From positions 1,922,001-1,986,000 of the forward strand of contig NZ_CP114288.1 in NCBI RefSeq assembly GCF_027111335.1: DNA of 64,000 nucleotides, written 5' to 3'. This DNA comes from Flavobacterium aquiphilum. Lineage in GTDB: Bacteria > Bacteroidota > Bacteroidia > Flavobacteriales > Flavobacteriaceae. This document shows positions 16,644 through 24,438 of the stretch, piece by piece. Under the pieces are notes generated by a model, which was not told the origin of the DNA, made no database searches, and saw only the letters and a list, made by a program, of their open reading frames with translations. The translations under genes were made by a program, and so were the position numbers. Each line of letters starts with the position of its first letter. Position 1 is the stretch's first letter.

Positions 16644-17259
16644 ATGTCAAGAGGGCTTTAATGGTTTGTTGAATGTGCATTGTCAGTGTTGTTTTTATAT
16701 AAGTATTGAATTCTTCGTCTGTTTTCAAGTTCAGTATTTCCTCGAAATAAGGTTTGTTCATCTGGAAGTGAAAATAAGTGCCCAACATCGTTGGCATTAT
16801 CAACGGAATAATCACGTCTTTCCTGAAAATGCCCTTGATTTGACCTTCGTGGACAATGATTTCCAATGATTGTAAGTTGGCTTTCTTGATGTCGGAAAGT
16901 GACTGGATTTTCAAAGCCCTTTTCATGGAAGCCAATTCAAAATGGAGCACTCGGTAAATTCCCCTGTTGCAATTGAGTCGGTTTACATATAGCTCAATGA
17001 GCTTGTTTATTTTTTCTACAGGTTCTAGTTTTTCTTCAATCAAGTTAACCAGTTGTTCCTTGAGACCCGAAGTTTTGTACAAAATCAACGCCTCCAATAA
17101 TTTTTCCTTGCTTCCAAAATAATAAGAAACCATAGCGACGTTAATGTTTGCTTCCTTCGAAATATCCCGGATGGACGTACCCTCAAATCCTTTCTCGGCA
17201 AATAGCGTTTCGGCTACTTTTAGGATCTCAATTTGTTTGTCGTTTAAATCGGTTTTCAC
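16633..17259 (-). CDS. TetR-family repressor of the efflux operon
   Basis: A 208-residue TetR regulator. The N-terminal helix-turn-helix (about 10-55) contains the classic GFEGTSIRDISKEANIN segment and VSYYFGSKEKLLEAL. The C-terminal ligand domain is divergent, as is usual. It is the first gene of the operon and overlaps tolC. A near-perfect palindrome at 17287-17319, just upstream of its start, is a strong candidate operator for autoregulation. The inducer is unknown. Confidence 0.92.
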   Translation of the reverse strand: MKTDLNDKQIEILKVAETLFAEKGFEGTSIRDISKEANINVAMVSYYFGSKEKLLEALILYKTSGLKEQLVNLIEEKLEPVEKINKLIELYVNRLNCNRGIYRVLHFELASMKRALKIQSLSDIKKANLQSLEIIVHEGQIKGIFRKDVIIPLIMPTMLGTYFHFQMNKPYFEEILNLKTDEEFNTYIKTTLTMHIQQTIKALLTYES

Positions 17260-17286
17260 AATTTCTAATATTTTAACGGCACAAAA

Positions 17287-17319
17287 TTAAACAACTGTTT
17301 AAATTAAACGGTTGTTTAA
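17287..17319. promoter_or_regulatory. Candidate TetR operator (palindrome)
   Basis: Left arm TTAAACAACTGTTTAA (17287-17302) and right arm TTAAACGGTTGTTTAA (17304-17319) are inverted copies with one mismatch. Each arm is itself nearly palindromic. It lies 28-60 bp before the tetR start. Confidence 0.75.
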
Positions 17320-17487
17320 TTTTTCTTTAACTTTTCTTTAACAGTTAACGATGTAGTTAAATTGTAGTATTGGTAGGGGTTAAGGCTTTGTTTGAAGAGA
17401 AAAAAGGATAGGGTGAAATACCAAATTGAAATAAGCAGAAAAGGCGTTCTGTCAGAAAAATGACGAAAAAGGTCATCTATCTTTTGT

Positions 17488-17495
17488 TATATTTG
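17488..17495 (+). promoter_or_regulatory. -7 element for the phosphatidyltransferase gene
   Basis: TATATTTG matches TAnnTTTG 32 nt before the ATG. No -33 was found. Confidence 0.4.
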
Positions 17496-17526
17496 ATAGT
17501 TAATTGGTTTGTAATAAAATAAATAA

Positions 17527-18111
17527 ATGAGAAATCGAAATTATTATATTGTTAACGCAATCACATTGTATCGTATTTTGGCAGCTCCTTTGTTGCTTAT
17601 TTTTATTTATACGAAGCAATTCGATCTTTTCAGGTGGTTTCTCTGTTTTAGCTTTTTTACTGATTTGGTAGATGGTTATCTTGCCCGAAAATTTAAAGTT
17701 GTCAGTATCTTGGGCTCAAGATTTGATTCTATTGGTGATGATTTAACGGTTTTTGTCGCACTGGTTGGTCTGTTTGTATTTAACCCTGAATTTATTCACA
17801 AGGAAACTGTTGTATTAGCTATACTTTTTTCATTTTATATTATCCAAACCACTTTTTCTTTGGTTCGCTATAAGAAAATTTCAAGTTTTCACACATATCT
17901 TGCTAAATTGGCAGCTTTATTACAAGGTGTTTTTTTGACATCGAGTTTTATTTTGCCAGAACCTTTACTTTTTTTATTTTACTTGGCTGTTTTTGTAACC
18001 GTTATTCAGCTTATTGAAGAAATTGCATTGGTAGTATTACTCCCAAAGTGGGAAGCAAATGTGAAAGGACTTTTTTGGGTTTTAAAAAGGAAGAAACAGA
18101 ATTTTTTATAA
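17527..18111 (+). CDS. CDP-alcohol phosphatidyltransferase-family membrane protein
   Basis: A 194-residue polytopic membrane protein (about five helices). It contains the complete CDP-OH-P transferase motif D-x2-DG-x2-AR-x8-G-x3-D-x3-D, spanning DLVDGYLAR to the final Asp of FDSIGDD (about residues 49-75). The family joins CDP-diacylglycerol or a similar donor to an alcohol such as glycerol phosphate or inositol. The first-helix RILAAPLLLIF resembles PgsA/cardiolipin-synthase types. It is monocistronic and divergent from tetR. The alcohol acceptor is not resolvable. Confidence 0.88.
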   Translation: MRNRNYYIVNAITLYRILAAPLLLIFIYTKQFDLFRWFLCFSFFTDLVDGYLARKFKVVSILGSRFDSIGDDLTVFVALVGLFVFNPEFIHKETVVLAILFSFYIIQTTFSLVRYKKISSFHTYLAKLAALLQGVFLTSSFILPEPLLFLFYLAVFVTVIQLIEEIALVVLLPKWEANVKGLFWVLKRKKQNFL

Positions 18112-18163
18112 ATTAATTTTGGTATAAATTATCATTTCAATAAGCTTTGAAATTAACTGCTAT

Positions 18164-18658
18164 TTATGCCGGAATATTTTTTTCTTTAATCGGAATCCAG
18201 ATTTCTTCTTCGGAGTTGGGATCGTCTTTTTTATATTTTTCTCCCAATATTTCAAAATGCGGCCTGTTGTCCAAATCGTAATCTGAATTAGGAATCCAGG
18301 TTCTGAAGATGTAGTCAAAAATGGCGATGTCGTGTCCCTTAAGTTCGAAAACAGCGTAAAGTCCGCCTGATAAAGTAAAAGGCTCCATTTCGGAAGGAAT
18401 ATTAATGAAGTCTGAAACCTCAAGTGTTGCCCATTTCACGAAAATGGCTTTAGGATCGAAAGCTTTGAAATAGTTTGGTTCATATACCTGAACAGCAAAT
18501 AAATTTGAGCTTAACGGATTTTGAATTTCGGCACGTTTTGGCATAAAACTTTGCCATAACTGATGCGTTTTATTATCAGCAAGCGACATTTGAAGTTGCT
18601 TACCAATTAATTTTTTTTCATGTAAAATTTCAATTCTGGGTTCCGTTTGAAAGTTCAT
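18164..18658 (-). CDS. GyrI-like / AraC effector-binding-domain protein
   Basis: A 164-residue stand-alone small-molecule-binding domain of the GyrI-like superfamily, without a DNA-binding domain. The recognisable end is YAVFELKGHDIAIFDYIFRTWIP followed by the acidic LDNRPHFEILGEKY (read in parts), typical of AraE/GyrI-like domains. It starts one base after the stop codon of the GNAT gene, so the two are cotranscribed. A role in sequestering or sensing a cationic or drug-like molecule is suggested by the family only. Confidence 0.75.
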   Translation of the reverse strand: MNFQTEPRIEILHEKKLIGKQLQMSLADNKTHQLWQSFMPKRAEIQNPLSSNLFAVQVYEPNYFKAFDPKAIFVKWATLEVSDFINIPSEMEPFTLSGGLYAVFELKGHDIAIFDYIFRTWIPNSDYDLDNRPHFEILGEKYKKDDPNSEEEIWIPIKEKNIPA

Positions 18659-18659
18659 G

Positions 18660-19106
18660 TTATAGTGATTTTTTTAGGCAGACACTGGTTTCAACATTTT
18701 CATACGGTTCATAATTTGGGATTATCTGGTAACCTGATTTGTGGTACAAAGCAACGGCCTGGGGATTGTTTGTACCTGTTTCCAGAATGCAGTTGGTATA
18801 ATTGTTTTCGGTAGCCCAAATTTCCAATTCTTTCAAAACCCGACTTGCAATTCCTTTTCCCCGAAAATCTGGGTGAACAAACATTCTTTTTATTTCGACA
18901 GTGTCAGCATCAAATTCTTTGAAAGCCCCGCAGCCAATTGCAATAGTTTCCTCATAGCAAACCACAACATGATTTATTTTGGCCAATGTGTTGTGTTGGG
19001 CGTAAAAATCATGATCCTCTCCATCTTTAATTTTCAAATCTTGATCAAGCAAAACGACCAGTTTTTGGAAATCGATATTTTCAGAGGTTGTTCTTATGAT
19101 GGTCAT
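18660..19106 (-). CDS. GNAT-family N-acetyltransferase
   Basis: A 148-residue GNAT. The acetyl-CoA-binding motif is VHPDFRGKGIASRVLKELE, followed by the typical TNCILETGTNNPQAVALYHKSGY pattern (parts: NNPQAVALYHKSGY). These are strong matches to small-molecule or amino-acid acetyltransferases of the YpeA/PaiA type. It is followed immediately by the GyrI-like gene. The substrate is unknown. Confidence 0.88.
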   Translation of the reverse strand: MTIIRTTSENIDFQKLVVLLDQDLKIKDGEDHDFYAQHNTLAKINHVVVCYEETIAIGCGAFKEFDADTVEIKRMFVHPDFRGKGIASRVLKELEIWATENNYTNCILETGTNNPQAVALYHKSGYQIIPNYEPYENVETSVCLKKSL

Positions 19107-19191
19107 GATTTGTTGTTTTACTTGAGCAAATTTATGTGATTGTCTGTAGTGGTTTAGTTTTATTGATTACAAATTTACAAATTGCGCTATA

Positions 19192-20202
19192 TTATTTAAC
19201 AGTGCATTTGAACTCTTTATTTGCAATGTTAATTTTCGTATCAGACTTAAAAACACTAATAATTTCTGCCATGATGGATAAAGCTATTTCTTCCGGTGTC
19301 TGGCTTCCGATAGGTAATCCAACAGGTCCATGAATTTTATCAAAAATAACATCATCAATAAATAAATCAGTATCAAGAATAGCATTTAGTAGTTTTTCTC
19401 TGCGATGAATTGGCCCAAGAAGACCAATATAGCGAACTTTTGAAGTAATCATTGTCAGTAAAAAACGCAGATCTTTTGAGAAATTATGGCTCATAACCAC
19501 AACCGCAGTGTTTTTACAAAAGAGATTTTGATCGAGATCTTCCGGTTTCATCGTTAAAACCGATTTTGCAAATGGAAAATCACTGTCATTTACCGAACTG
19601 TATTCGGAACCAATAATGACAACTTCCCACCCTAAGAATGACGCCATTTGACTTAATTTTTCTGCATCATGTTCTATTCCAAAAATACATAATCTGTTTA
19701 AAGGCTGTATTTCCTGCTTGAAAACCATATTGTCTGATTCTTTCTGATAATTGGAATGATAGATAGTGATGTCTTTGAATTCAAAAGAAGTTCCAAAATT
19801 GAGTTTGCTAATTTCGTCCGTTAAGAATGAGCAAGACAATGAAAAAGGCTGCCTTTTTTTAATAGCCTGCTCAATTAGTTGAATGAGTTCATTGTCAGGA
19901 TGGAACATTTCTATTAAAATATAAATGCTTCCTTCACAGCCCAATCGAAAACGGCCGTCGTATTTAAAAACTTTCGGGCAATTTGAAGAGAACACACTGA
20001 TGGATTGCCTTATAACTTCCTGTTCTACGCAGCCACCGCTTAATGCTCCGGTTATATTTTCATATTCATCAATCAGCATTTGTGTGCCTTCCTTTCGATA
20101 AGAAGAACCTTCTGTATGGACAATTGTTGCAAGAACTGTCCGGACATCCTTTTTACTTGCCTTTTTGTATGACTCTATTATTTTTAAAAACTCGTGGGTC
20201 AT
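19192..20202 (-). CDS. xdhC: XdhC/CoxI-family molybdoenzyme maturation factor
   Basis: A 336-residue protein with the XdhC_CoxI domain at the N-terminus (TIVHTEGSSYRKEGTQMLI, then GALSGGCVEQEV with the conserved Cys). A C-terminal Rossmann-like XdhC_C domain ends near the motif GLLGPIHRREKLL and GPVGLPIGSQTPEEIALSI. XdhC binds molybdenum cofactor, promotes its sulfuration and inserts it into xanthine dehydrogenase-type enzymes. It is the last gene of a co-directional block whose first gene is such an enzyme (24439-29031), though three unrelated-looking genes lie between them. Confidence 0.92.
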   Translation of the reverse strand: MTHEFLKIIESYKKASKKDVRTVLATIVHTEGSSYRKEGTQMLIDEYENITGALSGGCVEQEVIRQSISVFSSNCPKVFKYDGRFRLGCEGSIYILIEMFHPDNELIQLIEQAIKKRQPFSLSCSFLTDEISKLNFGTSFEFKDITIYHSNYQKESDNMVFKQEIQPLNRLCIFGIEHDAEKLSQMASFLGWEVVIIGSEYSSVNDSDFPFAKSVLTMKPEDLDQNLFCKNTAVVVMSHNFSKDLRFLLTMITSKVRYIGLLGPIHRREKLLNAILDTDLFIDDVIFDKIHGPVGLPIGSQTPEEIALSIMAEIISVFKSDTKINIANKEFKCTVK

Positions 20203-20233
20203 TTATTCTACGGTTTAAACTTTTCGGGAATGA

Positions 20234-21760
20234 TTAATTATTCCCGAAAAGATTTTTATAGTTTAATTGAATATATTCCAAAATTTCACTCGATGAAGGT
20301 TTTGGATTACCGGTCATATCTTCCAGAATATCTGCTATCAGGTTGTGCAGGTCGTTTACATGTAATTCACCTGCTTTCAAATTCCATTCTAATGGTTTTA
20401 CTGTCGGAATATCATCTTTACGGGCATTTTCTAATTGTAATAAACACGAAAAATCAGGGGCTGATTTGTCCCTTTCCGTAAGTGAGCCTTCAAGGTTAAA
20501 ACAATTTTGAACGGTTTTGATAATAGAGGAATGGTCAAATGGCGTATATCCATCAGGCCTTGCAATCAGTCCTTTTTTAATGAAAGGATTAATGACCACA
20601 CAGGGCACACGCACACCAAAGCGGTTGAAAAGAAATCCATCCTGACCAGCTCGTCCGTCTTCATAAGGATTTTTGGCTCCGGTTGGAGGAGGGACGTGAT
20701 CATAAGTACCGCCATGTTCATCATAAGTAATAATAAATAGTGTACTGTCAAAAAAAGGTGACGATTTTATCATATTGTAGATGTCGGCAATCAGTTTTTC
20801 ACCAGCCCGAATGTCAGTTGGCGGATGTTGGTCATTTTGCCCTTCTCCGCCATAGTTAGGCTCTAAGAAAGAGTAACTCGGCAGGTTCCCCTCTTTACAT
20901 TTTGCTTCAAAATCTGATAATGTTCCAAAATTATTATTGTATTTAGAATCATGTAATTGCGTCATGATAAGCCGGGTGAGCGAAAAATGATTGTTTCCAA
21001 ACTTGCCGTCTTCATCTTTAGCACTAGCAAAATCATTGTTGCCAAAAATTCCCCAACTAAGGTCTTTTCTTCCTCCATCGATAGCATCCTGCATTTGGTT
21101 AAAGATAGTTTTTGCATCGCATTGAGCAACCGGATTATTATTGACATGCCCAGTTGAAGTGGCTGCGTGTACAAAATCGCGATTAGGAATCGTCTGGCTG
21201 GGAACAGAACAATGATAATGATCACAGACAGCAAAACTTTTTGCGAGCTCGCTTAATACGGGAGTTTGTTCTGGAGTATAGCATTTCATAATGCTGCGAG
21301 GGTTTGTTGGATCATCCCCAAAGCTGAACGCCCCGTAAAGCATGGCATTTTGATAATTCTGAACAAATCCCATATTAATAGCAGGAGGTGCATATTGCTG
21401 AGCTACATTATATTTTAAATACAATTGATGATTGGTGTCTTTAAAACCTTCTCCCGGATCAGGGTTTGGAAGAGTAAAATCTACAGGATTTGGAACAAGT
21501 TCTCCTCTGCGTTTTTTGGGTTGACCGTTTTTCTCAACCATTACTTTTTCAATGAAAGGAATACCATCTGAATCTATATTATTAAGCGGATTCCATAAAT
21601 CTTTGGTTAATCCTTCATATTGCTGGTTGTGTGGCGGTTTTTCACCGTCATATAACCAACCCAAAAGATTGTCAAAAGACCGATTTTCCATCATCAAGAC
21701 TACAATATGCTTGATGGTATCTTGTAATTTTCCCGTATTGGGTTTTAGATATTGGTTCAT
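20234..21760 (-). CDS. Phosphoesterase (phospholipase C / acid phosphatase AcpA superfamily)
   Basis: A 508-residue enzyme of the PF04185 phosphoesterase family. Near the start is the metal-binding motif VLMMENRSFDNLLGW. The nucleophile region is CSVPSQTIPNRDF (about 190-205), and TYDEHGGTYDHVPPP (about 345-360) supplies further metal ligands. Members cleave phosphodiesters or phosphomonoesters, for example phosphatidylcholine in PLCs and nucleotides in AcpA. Unlike most, it has no Tat or Sec signal peptide. It starts 35 bp after the DNase II homologue and precedes xdhC by 31 bp. The substrate is not determined. Confidence 0.88.
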   Translation of the reverse strand: MNQYLKPNTGKLQDTIKHIVVLMMENRSFDNLLGWLYDGEKPPHNQQYEGLTKDLWNPLNNIDSDGIPFIEKVMVEKNGQPKKRRGELVPNPVDFTLPNPDPGEGFKDTNHQLYLKYNVAQQYAPPAINMGFVQNYQNAMLYGAFSFGDDPTNPRSIMKCYTPEQTPVLSELAKSFAVCDHYHCSVPSQTIPNRDFVHAATSTGHVNNNPVAQCDAKTIFNQMQDAIDGGRKDLSWGIFGNNDFASAKDEDGKFGNNHFSLTRLIMTQLHDSKYNNNFGTLSDFEAKCKEGNLPSYSFLEPNYGGEGQNDQHPPTDIRAGEKLIADIYNMIKSSPFFDSTLFIITYDEHGGTYDHVPPPTGAKNPYEDGRAGQDGFLFNRFGVRVPCVVINPFIKKGLIARPDGYTPFDHSSIIKTVQNCFNLEGSLTERDKSAPDFSCLLQLENARKDDIPTVKPLEWNLKAGELHVNDLHNLIADILEDMTGNPKPSSSEILEYIQLNYKNLFGNN

Positions 21761-21795
21761 CTTGGTTAAGTTTTTTGGCAGAAATTAGACGCTGT

Positions 21796-22848
21796 TTAAT
21801 GTGTAGCTTTAATTAAATTTTGGGCATCAACCCTGGAATGTCCCGGAGGTGCTATGATAAGGTCTGTTTTAGATAAAGCCGCCCATAATGTATTGTCCTG
21901 AAAAGCAATAGTACCTCCACCACGTTTTTCCTGCGAAATCATGCGATTGATATCACCAACACAAACCCAGTCAGAGTCCACACTAACAGCCCATTTGGCA
22001 TGATCGTGTGTTTCCGGCCAATTCCATGGCACTCCAAGCGGACTCAGGTCAATGTATTTAACATCGAAAGTTTTATGAATACCGTCACTGTCCAATGTTG
22101 GAGGGATTTTGCCCCGAATCCAGGTTTCTACATCAATGTCTGTTCTAAGTGCAGGACCAACTAAATCATTCCAGAAATCTTTATTCCATTTTTGATTCTT
22201 TGCAATAACTTTAAAGTCAAATCCTCCTCGGGATTTATAAGCCAACACATCTGAATCCCCTGTGGGATTTGGGTTTAGGGGTTGACTGAGAATATAAAGA
22301 GGATCATTTTTATCTAATGATTCTGGAATTTGTGGTAAGTATACTTGCGGAACCTGGTGATTTGCCATTTGAGCAGCAATTTTTCCAGCCGTTTCAATAT
22401 CTATAGAAATACAAAGGAAAGTCTGGCCGTATTCAGGTGTCGGCATTGATGTTTCTTTTGCGTCAGCATATTTTGGCCAAGAATGAAGTAACCATAATGC
22501 TGTTTTTGTTTCAGTATCAAAAGCCAAAACACCTTTAGTATGTCCAAATGTACTACTGTCTGTTCTATTGGCATCGGCAGGCATTTCATCATTGTAAAGA
22601 ATCCACCCGGTAGTTGGTGTTGGCGGTGTGTCAAAGATGGCTTTTAGTGTAAGGTCAAGCGCTCCTTTTCCGTCAGTCAGTAAATTAGGTGATTGGACAA
22701 CTTTTTTTATGTTTGGGTCATAATAAACGTATTCATAGCCGGTGGCTGTAGGTTCGTTTGCGGTTTTTCCAAGTTTTGGAACTTTGTATGCAAACCACCA
22801 ATCAACTTGTTGACCGTTTTCATCTAATGCAGAAATTGTATTAGCCAT
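21796..22848 (-). CDS. Deoxyribonuclease II homologue
   Basis: A 350-residue protein strongly matching the DNase II family. The start NGQQVDWWFAYKVPK parallels the animal enzyme's N-terminus. GHTKGVLAFD (H103-x-K105) and DHAKWAV (H283-x-K285) are the paired HxK active-site motifs of this PLD-fold pseudodimer. YGQTFLCIS, WVCVGDINRM and KRGGGTI are also conserved. DNase II cuts DNA without metal at acidic pH to leave 3'-phosphates. Family members are common in animals but uncommon in bacteria. No signal peptide is visible, so where it meets DNA is unclear. It sits between the haem lipoprotein and phosphoesterase genes, after a hairpin (22891-22926) that may partly insulate it. Confidence 0.88.
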   Translation of the reverse strand: MANTISALDENGQQVDWWFAYKVPKLGKTANEPTATGYEYVYYDPNIKKVVQSPNLLTDGKGALDLTLKAIFDTPPTPTTGWILYNDEMPADANRTDSSTFGHTKGVLAFDTETKTALWLLHSWPKYADAKETSMPTPEYGQTFLCISIDIETAGKIAAQMANHQVPQVYLPQIPESLDKNDPLYILSQPLNPNPTGDSDVLAYKSRGGFDFKVIAKNQKWNKDFWNDLVGPALRTDIDVETWIRGKIPPTLDSDGIHKTFDVKYIDLSPLGVPWNWPETHDHAKWAVSVDSDWVCVGDINRMISQEKRGGGTIAFQDNTLWAALSKTDLIIAPPGHSRVDAQNLIKATH

Positions 22849-22879
22849 TTTATATTTTTTTAAGTTTTCTTAATAGTAT

Positions 22880-22926
22880 CAAGTATAGTTATACCGATTC
22901 AAATCTTTGATGACTTGAATCGGTAT
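22880..22926 (-). promoter_or_regulatory. Hairpin and weak -7 element between lipoprotein and DNase II genes
   Basis: ATACCGATTCAA (22891-22902) and TTGAATCGGTAT (22915-22926) form a 12-bp perfect stem without a U-tract. Minus-strand TATACTTG (22880-22887) matches TAnnTTTG with one mismatch. The gap may therefore contain a processing or partial termination site and a secondary promoter. Confidence 0.45.
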
Positions 22927-22958
22927 TCTTATTATGAATTAATAATCCCTCTTGCAAA

Positions 22959-24392
22959 TTATTTATTAGGAGCTACATCTCCACGTCGGATAGGTACTTG
23001 TACAGCTTTGTACTGGGAAGCAAAACTTCCTTTCTCTGCAGCTTCTTTAGCAGTGAAAAAGTTTTCTAAAGCAATGGCCACCTGAAAAGAAAAATCTGTT
23101 GAATATACAGTTTGATTCATTGAGGTACCACAGTTTATATTTTGAAACCATTTCATCCATTCATGACCGCCGCCGCCTACTGGAGGAGCTTGTCCACCAT
23201 CAGGCGCTGCATTAGGCGGAACAAGTGAAGTAACTGCGGGATATTGAGCCGCATTATGACATGACATACAAGAAACGGTATTTAAATCGGCAGGACCGTC
23301 TAATCGTCCGTTCCATCCAAGATGCTGAGGCGGAAGATTTGGACTTTCGAAAATTACAGTTTCTTTTAGGTCTTTGTTAACCTCAGTTTTAATTGGCGGA
23401 TATGGAGATGTTTTATTTATTCTGTTTTTAGGATCATTCCCCCAGGTAAGTCCAACAGGCACAAGATTCATCAATTTATTTTTCTTATTCAGTTTTCCGT
23501 TGTAGCAAAAAGTTCCAAATACCCAGCCGGTTCCTTCAGGATTGCTTGGGCTTCTGTCTGCCCTTGGATCACGAACGGAGATATCCATTTGTAAAAGATG
23601 CACATCAGAAACGACTCTTTTGCTTGATTTCCAGAAATTTTCAGTGATGTAAGCTTTCCATGTCAATGGATTTACAAGATAATCTACAAAATCGGTTCCT
23701 TTTGGAGCATCGGTAAATAATAATTTTACGAAGACGGTTCCAGTTGGGAATCCACCATTATTATAACGTTTATCCAATACTTTAAGATTAGGGTGTTGAG
23801 GATCTTTCCACATTTGCCCCATTGCATAACCTGCTTTATCATTGATCAAAGTAATGGCATATACAGAATAATCACCGTCAACTCCTTTAAGTCCAGGACC
23901 TAATTGGAGAGGTCCTAGTGGAGCTTCTTTAATAAGACCGTGAAAACCTTCAGTTCCTCCATTTGGCGGATAGGCATTTGGTCCTTCAACACTTGGATGT
24001 AGCCATGGGATATGATACCAGTTGCGAACTTTATTTTCATAAGGATCCCAGTCTTCTGTATTTCCTTCAAAACCATAATCGCGAACGGCTTCAATATATT
24101 TTAAAGGTTCTTTTTTGAAATCTATTTCGAGAAATTTCGGCATGTCTTCAGGCATTTCCGTTGGGAAATCTGTTTTTAAACGAAATATAGGCTGGTCAGA
24201 ATATTTTTCTCTGTATTCCTGAGGGCTTACCATGTAACCAAAATCAGGGAATCCATTTTCTTCATAGTTTTGTTTTTCTAAAGCAGCAAGTGCAGCCGTG
24301 CTTTTTTCAATAATTGGCGCCTCATCCTTTTTTCCGTTGCAGGAGGCAATAAGGACGGAAGTTGCAATAATTAATGGTCTTAAGTTTTTCAT
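22959..24392 (-). CDS. Monohaem c-type cytochrome-like lipoprotein
   Basis: A 477-residue lipoprotein with a type II signal (LIASC at the processing site). A single haem c motif, CMSCH, lies near the C-terminus (375-379). The large N-terminal part (about 40-360) is Pro/Gly/Asn-rich and not otherwise recognised. It lies 46 bp downstream of the xanthine-dehydrogenase-like gene, so the simplest reading is that it is an envelope-anchored electron acceptor or partner. However, the enzyme has no export signal, so direct contact is uncertain. The distal haem ligand could not be assigned. Confidence 0.75.
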   Translation of the reverse strand: MKNLRPLIIATSVLIASCNGKKDEAPIIEKSTAALAALEKQNYEENGFPDFGYMVSPQEYREKYSDQPIFRLKTDFPTEMPEDMPKFLEIDFKKEPLKYIEAVRDYGFEGNTEDWDPYENKVRNWYHIPWLHPSVEGPNAYPPNGGTEGFHGLIKEAPLGPLQLGPGLKGVDGDYSVYAITLINDKAGYAMGQMWKDPQHPNLKVLDKRYNNGGFPTGTVFVKLLFTDAPKGTDFVDYLVNPLTWKAYITENFWKSSKRVVSDVHLLQMDISVRDPRADRSPSNPEGTGWVFGTFCYNGKLNKKNKLMNLVPVGLTWGNDPKNRINKTSPYPPIKTEVNKDLKETVIFESPNLPPQHLGWNGRLDGPADLNTVSCMSCHNAAQYPAVTSLVPPNAAPDGGQAPPVGGGGHEWMKWFQNINCGTSMNQTVYSTDFSFQVAIALENFFTAKEAAEKGSFASQYKAVQVPIRRGDVAPNK

Positions 24393-24438
24393 TTGTTAAA
24401 AAGATTAGTAATGATTGTTTTTATTTGTCTATAATATT

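Noticed and set aside
20234..22848. Toxin-immunity effector pair from the nuclease and phosphoesterase
   Set aside because: No immunity-like small gene, secretion tag or effector domain is adjacent; only an operon with molybdoenzyme genes is visible.
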